Positions 55,030 to 64,000 of a stretch of 64,000 bases of DNA are shown here, in pieces. The translations under genes and the position numbers were made by a program. The stretch's first letter is position 1. Every line of letters starts with the position of its first letter. Source of the DNA: Batillaria attramentaria (Eukaryota; Mollusca; Gastropoda; Batillariidae); NCBI GenBank assembly GCA_018292915.2, contig JACVVK020000059.1, positions 1,465,001 through 1,529,000 of the forward strand, written 5' to 3'. The notes under the pieces were generated by a model. That model was not told the DNA's origin. It did not search any database and worked only from the letters and a program-made list of their open reading frames with translations.

Positions 55030-55975
55030 CTCACGACTTCCGTGCGGCCATTCCTGGTGACCTTCCGCTACAGAACACCAACTGCTTCCGGGGCATGTAG
55101 CAACAACTACGCAAAAAATAGTGCATTTTCCCCCTTTTTAAATTTGTGTGCAGAATAAAAAACAAAAAAATGGCGATCTGGGGCTTTTTGTTGGATTTGT
55201 AAAAATGTTTAATGCCAGGCAATAGTAAAATTAGAGGAAAATGAGCCTGGCTTGTGGACTATTTGTGTACAAGAGCCAGCAGACGACAGAGGAATGACGG
55301 GGTATGTGGTCGCTGCTAACATTGCAAAAAAAGGGAACATTGGAATTTGTTGAAATTTACAGCTGCCTCAGAGACAAAAACTAACAGGCCACACCCTAAA
55401 TCAACAAGCGAGTCAGTAGCACTTGATCACCTTTATCAGCAACTTTATCGACTTCTTTCAGCGATAGGCCACGTGGGCAGTACGACACACAGTCTCCGAC
55501 CCCAGGTCAAGGTTTGAACACAGGATTTACTAATCGGCCAACACGCAAAATCAATAACACCTTGAACAGTGTGGTACACTAGTGAAGGCAGAAACTGCAG
55601 CTTCTGTGACGATATCAGATGTCATGCTGCGAGAAAAGCTGAAATGCAAATACAGCGGCAGAGTACTAGGCAGAACAGGGGCTTTGAAGAAAACAGAATA
55701 AAAGGGTTTTAAAGAATGACGTAGGATTATGGAGGGACAAGGCGATGACTGGTGGTGGGATGGGTGACGAGTGTGTCAACATCGGGGTGGAGGGTTCAGC
55801 CGGGAGATGGGGGTGGGAGGTGGGGATGGAAGGCTGGGGGCGGGGGTGAGGACTGAGTTGTTTGTTAAACCATTACCGCATGAGGCTTTGGACTACTAGT
55901 GCTGTACGAAGCGGGTCCTCCAGGATCCATACTTACCAAAGAGCGATTTCAGATACTGTATACATATCCCGACGA
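55030..55975. other. no gene seen
   Basis: Unremarkable sequence, G-rich near 55790-55850. Confidence 0.35.
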
Positions 55976-56318
55976 TGTGGCGGACCCACAGGACCCATAC
56001 ATTTTGTGAAGCGTTGTCCCCCAAGACCCATACATGTTGTGAAGCGTTTGTCCCCCAAGACCCATACATTTTGTGAAGCGTTCGTCCGCCAAGAGTCATA
56101 CATTTTGTGAAGCGTTCGTCCCCCAAGACCCATACATTTTGTGAAGCGTTCGTCCGCCAAGAGTCATACATTTTGTGAAGCGTTTGTCCGCCAGGACCCA
56201 TACATTTTGTGAAGCGTTCGTCCGCCAAAGCCCATACATTTTGTGAAGCGTTCGTCCGCCAGGACCCATACATTTTGTGAAGCGTTCGTCCGCCAAAGCC
56301 CATACATTTTGTGAAGGG
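55976..56318. repeat. 34-bp minisatellite, ten units
   Basis: CATACATTTTGTGAAGCG recurs every 34 bp from 55997 to 56303, with variable segments CCGCCAAGA, CCCCCAAGA or CCGCCAGGA. The long minus-strand frame (194 aa) only reads the repeat. Confidence 0.93.
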
Positions 56319-56329
56319 CAAAAACGTAC

Positions 56330-56470
56330 AGCATCGCGGTCCGTCCAAATGGTACGAGGACGATTTCAAACATAACAAATAACCGAAATATTGAAACAGA
56401 AGATGTACTTGTGCTGTATGCAGGTCAACAGGAGAAAACCATAACATAGTGAACGTTAGTGAACAACAGG
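56330..56470 (-). repeat. dispersed repeat R4, copy 2
   Basis: Reverse complement of 49017-49180 with moderate divergence; directly abuts the 34-bp array. Confidence 0.65.
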
Positions 56471-56744
56471 CACGTGTCACACCGCCTACTGACGCCTTTC
56501 GGGGTGGGGTGAGGTTGTTTTGCTGATTAGCTTATCTGTTTTCGACGATCGATCCATGGCGTGGCGCTGCCGCTATTGAGGGCCACAGTAAGTCTTCACA
56601 CCTTTCGCGACTAGCGCGCATGGTTAGTTAACGGGGTCATCAGTTCCAATCACCAGGCAATGACCGTCAGTGGTGGATCGGGCAATCCTTGTTTGTTTAG
56701 CCTTTCGTTATGTACAATACAGAAGAAAAAAACTTATGGAAATG

Positions 56745-57158
56745 TTCAGCCCACCAAATTTGAAAAATAAATGTACAGTGTAATTCTAAATTCCGAAATT
56801 TAAATAGCTGAGCTGACCCTTCGCACCACGTGATTGCAATACGTTTATGTCCAGTGTGTGGGAGAATGCGTGTGATTCACGTGAGCGTGCGTGTTGGGTT
56901 CAGTTCGCGGCGCTTTGAGCCGATTCGTGAAATTGGGTAAAGAGCCTATACAATACCCATTATTATTACAGTCAAACCTGTGTAAGGCGGTCACCCAAGG
57001 GACTGGGTCAAACTGACCACCTTAGACAGGGTGACCGGGTTATCCAGGGTGTCATGTCAACAGTTAGTGTGTCAGGGGATCCTCTGGGGTGACCAGGTTA
57101 GACAGTGGTTTGGCTTATACAGGTGACCGCCTTGGCAGGTTCGACTGTATTATTATTA
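56745..57158 (+). mobile_element. SINE-C-related copy with MITE in its tail
   Basis: GAAATGTTCAGCCCACC, GCTGACCCTTCGCACC, GGCGCTTTGAGCC and an ATT tail match 36785-37047; the tail is interrupted by 56969-57147. Confidence 0.75.
56969..57147. mobile_element. 179-bp MITE with TA target, Tc1/mariner-like
   Basis: Ends CAGTCAAACCTG and CAGGTTCGACTG (inverted) with inner GGCGGTCACC/GGTGACCGCC, flanked by TA at 56967-56968 and 57148-57149. Confidence 0.85.
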
Positions 57159-57490
57159 CCCAACTCGCCGCCCGCCGCCGCCCCCCCCCCCCCCCCCCAC
57201 ACACACCAAAAAGACAACGCTCGCACGCACGCATCGTGTGCCCGTGTGGTAAATCTCGATAATTAGTTAACGGGGTCATCAGTTTCAATCACTAGGCAAA
57301 GATCGTCAGTGGAGGGCCGGGCAATCCTTTTTTGTTTAGCCTTTCGTTATGTACAATACAGAAAAAAACATACATTACCCAACTCGCCTGCCGCCGCCGC
57401 CGCCCCCCCCCCTCCCCCCCCCCCCCCCCTAAAAAGACAACGCTCGCACACACGCATCGTGTGCCCGTGTGGTAAAACTCGATACTTAGC

Positions 57491-57916
57491 TATTCCAGCA
57501 TAGACACTCACCACTATTTTCTCATTTTGACATACAACTACCACAAATACACCGTTTCATTATTTCAGTTATTTGTTATGTTTGAAATCGTCCTCCCACC
57601 AACTGGACGCACCCCAGAATCGTATTTTCACTCTTACCGACTCCTTTGTTTGTTTGCTTGTTTTATTGAAGAGTCTCAAGAGTACTCACTAATTTCATGC
57701 CCTTTTATTTTATTAGTTTATTTCAGTTTTGTTTATTTTTCTTACCTTTGTAGGCGCTTAGAGCTCGATGAGTGTAAGAGCTATATAAATGTTCATTATT
57801 ATTGTTAAATCATGGTGAGAGATGCAGAACGCACAATTTGTGAGACAGCCTGTAAATGAAGGGCGGCCGTTTCTACATGATAGACACAGGTCAATGTTTT
57901 GTCACATCAAGTGTAT
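57491..57916 (+). repeat. long inverted repeat, left arm
   Basis: TATTCCAGCATAGACACTCACC through TTTTGTCACATCA pairs with 60156-60753. Contains a LINE/SINE-like tail (GGCGCTTAGAGCTCGATGAG, ATATAAATG, ATT repeats). Confidence 0.85.
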
Positions 57917-57954
57917 TTTGAGCATGGATTGTCGGGATTGGTCTCTTCAGTGCA

Positions 57955-58014
57955 CGGGTGGGTGGGGTGGGTGTTTGGGGGTTTAACGTCCTTTTTTCAC
58001 CGCATACGGGTGAT
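57955..58014 (-). mobile_element. SINE-B 3' fragment
   Basis: GGTGGGTGTTTGGGGGTTTAA, CGTCCTTTTTTCACCGCATACGGGTGAT only. Confidence 0.8.
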
Positions 58015-58129
58015 GCCCTGAGCTCTCCCCTACCGAGATTCATAGAAAAAGATCACTTCTTATGGCCTGTGGTAACCGGAGTGGCAGTAGTAGTAGTAGT
58101 AGTACTGATTCATTTTTGGTAGAGGGTAA

Positions 58130-58594
58130 GCAATACTTTACCCAGCGGGATTTTTCCTACCTAGGTCGGCTCCTACCCAGAGCGGGTGTGCTATGGGCCC
58201 AATGGGGAGGCTGTTGCCACACAGCCGAGCTTCACCCACTTCACGGGTGCGACTTTGGGGATGCTTCCCTTTGTATGACACGTCTTATGATGTGGATGAT
58301 TACACGGCCGGCACCGCAGGTGCCGTAGTTCCCGGGCCTGGTTAATGCCGGGATATTTATGACAGGAAGCGTGGAATGCGGCCCTGTCCCGCAGTCCCAA
58401 ACCACATGGAACTCCATAGCATCATCTTACTATCATCCTCATCTCCTTCATCATGCATAATAAAAATTGTCCCAGCTTCCGAGTCCTCCGTGGGTTCCAC
58501 CCATGACCTGGGATGAACACCACTGGAGCTGGCAAAGAGTTGGGGCAGCAAAAAAAAAAAAAAAAAAAAAAATTAAAAAAAGGCAATACTTTAC
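58130..58594 (+). mobile_element. SINE-A, head-less, with 12-bp TSD and A-rich tail
   Basis: Insert 58142-58582 starts in the body (GGATTTTTCCTACC) and ends in about 22 A. GCAATACTTTAC flanks it at 58130-58141 and 58583-58594. Copy A at 41.8 kb is the empty site. Confidence 0.93.
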
Positions 58595-58796
58595 TCAAAG
58601 CTCAAGCAGCATTCAATATTCTCAATTAAAGTCTATTGTTGTGCACACAGAAATTGAATCGCACACAAAATGATTCATCTATGTGGTTTAAAATCATTTG
58701 ATAACTTATTTACATCTGAGAACGGGAAGGCAAGTAGTACTTTTATTCGGGTGCATGGTAAGTGTTGAAAAAAAATGTTTCATCCATATCGGTATT

Positions 58797-59785
58797 TGTG
58801 TTTTCGTTTGTGTGAGCGCTCTTGTTGTCGTTGTTTTTCGTTTGTGTGAGCGCTCTTGTTGTCGTTGTTTTTCGTTTGTGTGAGCGCTCTTGTTGTCGTT
58901 GTTTTTCGTTTGTGTGAGCGCTCTTGTTGTCGTTGTTTTTCGTTTGTGTGAGCGCTCTTGTCGTCGTTGTTTTTCGTTTGTGTGAGCGCTCTTGTTGTCG
59001 TTGTTTTTCGTTTGTGTGAGCGCTCTTGTTGTCGTTGTTTTTCGTTTGTGTGAGCGCTCTTGTCGTCGTTGTTTTTCGTTTGTGTGAGCGCTCTTGTCGT
59101 CGTTGTTTTTCGTTTGTGTGAGCGCTCTTGTCGTCGTTGTTTTTCGTTTGTGTGAGCGCTCTTGTCGTCGTTGTTTTTCGTTTGTGTGAGCGCTCTTGTT
59201 GTCGTTGTTTTTCGTTTGTGTGAGCGCTCTTGTCGTCGTTGTTTTTCGTTTGTGTGAGCGCTCTTGTTGTCGTTGTTTTTCGTTTGTGTGAGCGCTCTTG
59301 TCGTCGTTGTTTTTCGTTTGTGTGAGCGCTCTTGTCGTCGTTGTTTTTCGTTTGTGTGAGCGCTCTTGTCGTCGTTGTTTTTCGTTTGTGTGAGCGCTCT
59401 TGTCGTCGTTGTTTTTCGTTTGTGTGAGCGCTCTTGTCGTCGTTGTTTTTCGTTTGTGTGAGCGCTCTTGTTGTCGTTGTTTTTCGTTTGTGTGAGCGCT
59501 CTTGTTGTCGTTGTTTTTCGTTTGTGTGAGCGCTCTTGTTGTCGTTGTTTTTCGTTTGTGTGAGCGCTCTTGTTGTCGTTTTTCGTTTGTGTGAGCGCTC
59601 TTGTTGTCGTTGTTTTTCGTTTGTGTGAGCGCTCTTGTTGTCGTTGTTTTTCGTTTGTATGAGCGCTCTTGTTGTCGTTGTTTTTCGTTTGTGTGAGCGC
59701 TCTTGTTGTCGTTTTTCGTTTGTGTGAGCGCTCTTGTTGTCGTTGTTTTTCGTTTGTGTGAGCGCTCTTGTCGTCGTTATTGTTT
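58797..59785. repeat. 34-bp minisatellite, 29 units
   Basis: Unit TTTTTCGTTTGTGTGAGCGCTC, then TTGTYGTCGTTG, repeated with near-perfect identity. A single T/C site splits units into two types. Two units (near 59582 and 59710) lack 6 bp, and one has GTATGAG. Each unit has the palindrome GAGCGCTC. Confidence 0.97.
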
Positions 59786-60155
59786 TCCTCTTTATGTGTA
59801 ATTTACGAAATTGTGCTTTTGTTTTATTAAAGTTGCTTTAATACAAATTTGTTGTGCGTTTTGTGAAACTGCGTATCGTATTCTGAATGCGTACGATTGT
59901 GTCTTTGTCAGTTCGAGTTCGTTACGTCACACATCGGATGACGAGAGAGAGAGAGAGATTTGTTCCAAAGTTGGGAACAGAAAAAAGACTTACGTTTGTT
60001 TTCACATAATACTAAATGCTAACAGGCACGCCATCATGCAGCTATGAAAACAAAAAGCTGAACACCAAAAAGCTTTTTTCCCTTTTTATTTATATCAAAC
60101 TAGTCGAATTATACCACACACCACACACCACACCACACCACACCACACACACCCC

Positions 60156-60753
60156 CCTACACCTGATGTGACAAAACATTGACAGGTCTGTGTCTATCAT
60201 GTGTATACGGCCGCTCTTCATTTACAGGCTGTCTCACATATTGTGCGTTGTGCATCTCTCGCCATGATTTAATAATAATAATGAACATTTATATAGCTCT
60301 TACACTCATCGAGCTCTAAGCGCATACAAAGGTAAGAAAAAAAACTAAACTAAAATAAACTTATAAAATAAAAGGGCATGAAATTAGTGAGTACTATTGA
60401 CACCCTTTAATAAAATAAGCAAACAGAGTGGGTGGGGGTTTTAACGTCCTTTTCCACCACATAGGGTGATATCAAAGACGGGGCAACGATGAAAAAGCCA
60501 GCACAAATATTTGGCCCCAGCCGGGATCGAACTCACGACCCGAGCATTAGAAGTCTAACGCTCTACCATTCGACCACCCCGGCTCCCCCCAACAAGCAAA
60601 CAAAGGCGTCAGTAAGAGTGAAATACGATGCTGGGGGTGCGTCCAACTGGTGAGAGGACGATTTCATTTAAATAACTGAAATAATGAAACGGTGTGTTTG
60701 TGGTATATGTCTGTCAAAATGAGAAAATAAGGGTGAGTGTCTATGCTGGAATA
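60156..60753 (-). repeat. long inverted repeat, right arm (carries a SINE-B)
   Basis: Pairs with 57491-57916; removing the SINE-B at 60428-60597 gives about 428 bp, the same as the left arm. Confidence 0.85.
60428..60597 (-). mobile_element. SINE-B, minus strand, in right inverted-repeat arm
   Basis: Full element flanked by AAGCAAACAGAG and AAGCAAACAAAG (one mismatch). Absent from the left arm, so it came after the arms formed. Confidence 0.93.
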
Positions 60754-60854
60754 GGTAAATCGATGACGATGGTTTTTTGTTTTTTTTTTTGCCAAAAAGG
60801 CTGTATCTGTTCTTTCTGTCTGAAAGATAACCTTTTTGCAGGGAACCATGCCTG

Positions 60855-60957
60855 ATTATGTGATGTGCTGTGTCATGATTTTTCAAGTACTACTACAATA
60901 CGGACACTTTTATTACACAGGAGATCAAAGAAAAAGAGGCCGCTATGGATGATAATT
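60855..60957 (+). repeat. dispersed repeat R1, copy 3 (diverged)
   Basis: ATGTGATGTGCTGTGTCATG…GAGATCAAAG…GCTATGGATGAT resembles 18-115. Confidence 0.45.
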
Positions 60958-61155
60958 AGGGCTTAACGCCGCGCAAGCAACAAAGGCTATTTCGCGGCTA
61001 ACACAGCCCCATCCTGCTAGGTCCTTTAAAAGAGCTAGCTTAAAACATGTAAATATATATTAAGAATTGGTGAAGCTTAAATGAGATGTTGTACAAGGGT
61101 GAGTGAGTTTTTAGGGCTTAAAGCTGCGCAAGCCACAAAGACTAATTCGCGGCTG
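60957..61155 (+). repeat. two copies of short repeat R3
   Basis: TTAGGGCTTAACGCCGCGCA at 60957 and TTAGGGCTTAAAGCTGCGCA at 61111, each followed by CAAAG…TTCGCGGCT. Confidence 0.65.
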
Positions 61156-62570
61156 AGTGTGCCTGCACTACATGAAAAAAAAAATGTAAAGTTGGACAAA
61201 GGATGCAAACTGGTCTACGGGGCAATATAAACCTAGGACATGCAGGAGACGCTGCACCTTCATGCTAATTTATCGAACTCCCGGTTAAGAGCAAAAGGGG
61301 TGGGCAAGCCTGGCGAAATCAGCCCCGCCGCGTGAAGGCGAGCCCATGGGGCCAATGTTGTACAAGATTAATTTCTTCAAGACTAACAAGATGGCCACCA
61401 GCCCAATATGTTGTTTCCATTCAATGACCTGCTGTAGTCACAGTCGTAGTCGTTGTGTCATGTATGCAGCCCGCGCGCACACGCCGGACCGCAAGCTCTC
61501 TGACATCAAGCATGCTGACATAAAGAAAGTACTGAAAACCCTTATCGTGCCTCTATGCACTTGCAAAAACCCAAACACATGAGGTCGTGTGAGCTCGCCT
61601 AGCTGGTTGACGTCACAACTTGTTGGCGTATGCGAGGTTCTACATGGGTGAATGAATTCTTGTAATAAAGTCGTTCCCCTTTGACAGAGTTACTTCCCGC
61701 AGACCTGACTGACAGACGATTGCTTACTGGTATCGGAGAAGAGACCCTCTCTCTCTCTCTCTCGCCTTAGACGCGCGCTTGCACGCGCACGCACGCACCC
61801 CCCCTCCCCCTACACACACACACACACACACACATTATGCAAAGACCTTGGAATCAGAAAGACGCGTCACTCCTGCCCTCGTAAGAGTAGACTCCAGAGT
61901 GCAGTCCCTTTTCGGCGGGGCGTGAAAATGTGACTGCTTACACCCAGCGCCATTTTTAAAAATGGCGAATTTTTTTTTAGAAAAGCAGAGACTTGTGTGT
62001 CATCTGATTCGATTTGAAACGAAGTCTTGAATATCCGACCACTTTTCGTTTGGGCAAAATCTTTGCCAGCGGACAATTATTGTTGCGCTTTGATGGCACT
62101 GTTTACGTGGTAGACTGATCCAACAGGATGTGAGTAAACGGCAAGGGGGTTGCACTCTGACAGGCAAGGGTGTTGCACTCTACAGGCAAGTATTATTGCA
62201 CGGTGCAGACGATCACGTACCTGCCTTGTGGTGGAATAAGAGACGATTACAAAAGCATACACACCCGTGCTCTAGGACTGAATGTAATAATAGATCTGTC
62301 CATTCAGACAGAGACAGGTTATGTATGTCTCTGATTCAGAAACACGCCTACTTTCACTCTGAAGACAGCCTGCTAATCACTTGCGCCACTGAGGATCCCT
62401 CTGGGTTCAAAGCTGGTCAAGGATGACATAGTGCGCGACCTTGTGTTTGAGAGCACCGAGACAATTTAGGCCCGTCACGGTAGCGCAGTGAGCGCCATTT
62501 CCCCACTGTGCACAGAGGTACTTTCCACTGAAAGACTCTGTGCTCCAGAGAGTGTCGTAAGAGAGACATA
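61156..62570. other. no gene seen
   Basis: Includes short (CT)n and (CA)n runs near 61747-61833, a 20-bp perfect palindrome at 61948-61967 and a duplicated GGCAAGGGKGTTGCACTCT near 62140-62180. No convincing coding frame. Confidence 0.35.
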
Positions 62571-62574
62571 TAGC

Positions 62575-62622
62575 GGGACAACGCGAAGAGTTGTCTGCCC
62601 GCATTAGCGCGCATCCTAGATC
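62575..62622 (+). repeat. inverted repeat, left arm
   Basis: GGGACAACGCGAAGAGTTGTC, TGCCCGCATTAGCGCGCAT pairs with 63407-63457. Confidence 0.8.
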
Positions 62623-62672
62623 TGGCCCCTATAGTGACAGCATGGCGGAAAGTGGAAAGCGATCACAAAAGC

Positions 62673-62770
62673 ATGCAATTGTGTTCTGCGCCGAATTGTT
62701 CAAATAACAGACAAATATAAACGGGGAAATACTTCTTTTGGTATTCCTGTTGAAAAACAAACATTTTTTT
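62673..62770 (+). pseudogene. THAP-like zinc-finger remnant
   Basis: MQLCSAPNCSNNRQI shows the C-x4-C start of a THAP domain (CSAPNC), then a stop; a second frame continues TSFGIPVEKQT as in the first THAP strand. No downstream C-x2-H is seen; an A run (62788-62810) follows. THAP domains bind DNA and are common in transposases. Confidence 0.45.
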
Positions 62771-62954
62771 TTCGCTTTCTTGTCCCAAAAAAAAAAAAAA
62801 AAAAAAAAAGACCTCAAGTGGTACGTGTGCATGCAGTGTAAACTAACAGTAAACACACGCGGCTGACGCAGATACAGCGTAATTTTTTTCCCTGACAACT
62901 TTACAAATCACGGTGACTTAAATTGTGCTAGCGTCTACCTGCATCTAAATTCAG

Positions 62955-62993
<39 letters not shown>

Positions 62994-63406
62994 AACAAAA
63001 TCATCCGGCTGAACTTCGTTCTAACCATTGTAAAACCATATCACAACATAGAATCTGCTGGATCGTCGGTCGCAGATATGATTAATGCTGAGTTAGCAGG
63101 AAGTATTCAGCGGATGCGTCCATCTTTGGATCTCTCGCACATTCGATCTTTCTGTGTTCCGTACTAGTTTTACTTGAACACATCGAACGAAATGCACTGC
63201 GTAGCCTACGTACAGCAGTGAAAGCCAAACTAGATCTTTCTTTCGTCCTCCGGAACTTTGAGAGTACTTATGTTTTCCATAGGCCTAAAACACATGCGAA
63301 ATATATGGGGGGAGACCACCTGGCAGTCGCTGACATCTTCGTTTTTGTTTATTTTCTTAAAATGTTTTACGGCGGCTAGTGTAGGGTTGGGTCAAACAAC
63401 TGCGTA

Positions 63407-63457
63407 GATCTGCGGGATGCGCGCTAATGCGCGCAGACAACTCTTACGCGTTGTCCC
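63407..63457 (-). repeat. inverted repeat, right arm
   Basis: GATCTGCGGGATGCGCGCTAA…CGTTGTCCC, reverse of 62575-62622. The 0.88-kb enclosed segment may be a MITE holding the THAP remnant. Confidence 0.8.
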
Positions 63458-64000
63458 TCAAAGGGAGGTAAGTGAACTATCTTTATGTTTCCAAGATCTT
63501 TGCATTATGCTTCTGAGTGTGAGTCAGTGGCAAAAACGAAACCCACTGAAATTCCCGCTTTCCACATGTCAAGTTGTAGAGACTCTTGCGAAAAGATACT
63601 GCATTTCGATGCAAAATAATTTCTAGACCATCCCAGAACATGCTGGTGCAGTAACGTCAGTAGATTACGTCACCTTGGAGAGATTTCGAGCCTTCCAGTA
63701 AGTTGAGGAATGTTCTAGATCTGACGTAAGCAGCCCCCCTGCACAGCGTTCTGGATTCTTCTTCTTTCATGAATTTGTTCTCCGCGCATATTCTGTTCAT
63801 AAAGTATTGGAGTTGTAGTCTGTTGTATCCCGTATCATCTCTGCGAGTGCACGATGATGGCGACATAGCATAAGTAAAATACAACACCACGTCTCCAAAC
63901 AGAGGAATTCCGAAAGAAAGTGGCGAGACACCCCCAAGAAAAAACAGCATCACGTCAATCAAACATGACGCACTTACTTTACGTCAGTGCGCGTGCGTCT
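63458..64000. other. no gene assigned at window end
   Basis: A minus-strand frame of 101 codons (63657-63962, MIDVMLFFLGG…) has a hydrophobic start but no recognised domain, and could be chance. Confidence 0.25.

Larger units (their letters stand above)
56622..57484. repeat. local direct duplication opened by SINE and MITE insertions
   Basis: AGTTAACGGGGTCATCAGTT…CCTTTCGTTATGTACAATACAG occurs at 56622-56733 and 57262-57362. TACCCAACTCGCC, C run, GACAACGCTCGCAC…GTGTGGTAAA occurs at 57157-57257 and 57376-57477. The SINE-C/MITE sequence lies only within the first unit. Confidence 0.8.
58028..60110 (+). repeat. duplicated segment D, copy B (with SINE-A and minisatellite)
   Basis: Same order of sequence as 41690-42460 but enlarged by a SINE-A (58142-58582) and a 29-unit minisatellite. 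It forms most of the loop of the 57.5-60.8 kb inverted repeat. Confidence 0.88.

Noticed and set aside
55896..56480. 194-aa minus-strand protein
   Set aside because: The frame only reads through the 34-bp minisatellite and R4 sequence.
58797..59785. CRISPR array
   Set aside because: Units are directly contiguous with no spacers; this is a minisatellite.
63657..63962. 101-aa minus-strand gene at window end
   Set aside because: No domain, no splice or promoter support; could be chance.

Overview
This is metazoan nuclear DNA: a multi-exon intron-containing gene with GT/AG splice sites, several tRNA-headed SINE families, LINEs, LTR and DNA transposons, and very abundant (CA)n/(GT)n microsatellites. 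The repeat style (tRNA-SINE with a GGCTGGGGCC...GGACGTTAAAC tail, tandem CAAGGTCA repeats, TTAGGGCTTAACGCCGCGCA repeat) suggests a mollusc, probably a gastropod. That is inference; no marker gene fixes the species.

Layout. 0-9.1 kb: a SINE split by a young, complete 7.7-kb Ty3/gypsy-type LTR retrotransposon (ATAAG target duplication, near-identical LTRs). Its reverse transcriptase is missing and its integrase lies before its RNase H. 9.1-20 kb: nested SINE/LINE/MITE debris, a 1.4-kb tandem array carrying palindromic CAAGGTCA motifs, and two TTAA-flanked elements with long terminal inverted repeats. 20.0-40.8 kb: the one clear host gene, a plus-strand SLC22-family organic ion transporter in nine or ten exons (525 or 556 aa), its introns filled with transposons. 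Intron 1 holds an 8.4-kb TTAA-flanked transposon (21111-29530) with TTAAAGG ends and two decayed convergent genes: a P2X7-cytoplasmic-domain-like gene and a transposase-like gene. 41-50 kb: repeats plus a possible minus-strand gene of unknown function (promoter-like region at 47.8-48.0 kb, coding exons 45.4-43.6 kb). 50.8-54.1 kb: a full-length RTE-type LINE with an intact 1002-aa ORF and an 11-bp target duplication; a young truncated sibling lies at 11.0 kb. 54.8-60.8 kb: a hairpin MITE, two unrelated 34-bp minisatellites, and a long inverted repeat whose loop duplicates the 41.7-42.5 kb segment. 60.8-64 kb: sparse repeats and a THAP-like zinc-finger remnant near an inverted repeat.

The only functional system with good support is the transporter. 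The LINE may be competent and could be the source of machinery for short 3'-tail SINE insertions, but that link is inference. The most unusual objects are the TTAA transposon with its P2X7-like passenger gene, the RT-less retrotransposon, and the 29-unit minisatellite with its probable single-unit ancestor at 42 kb.
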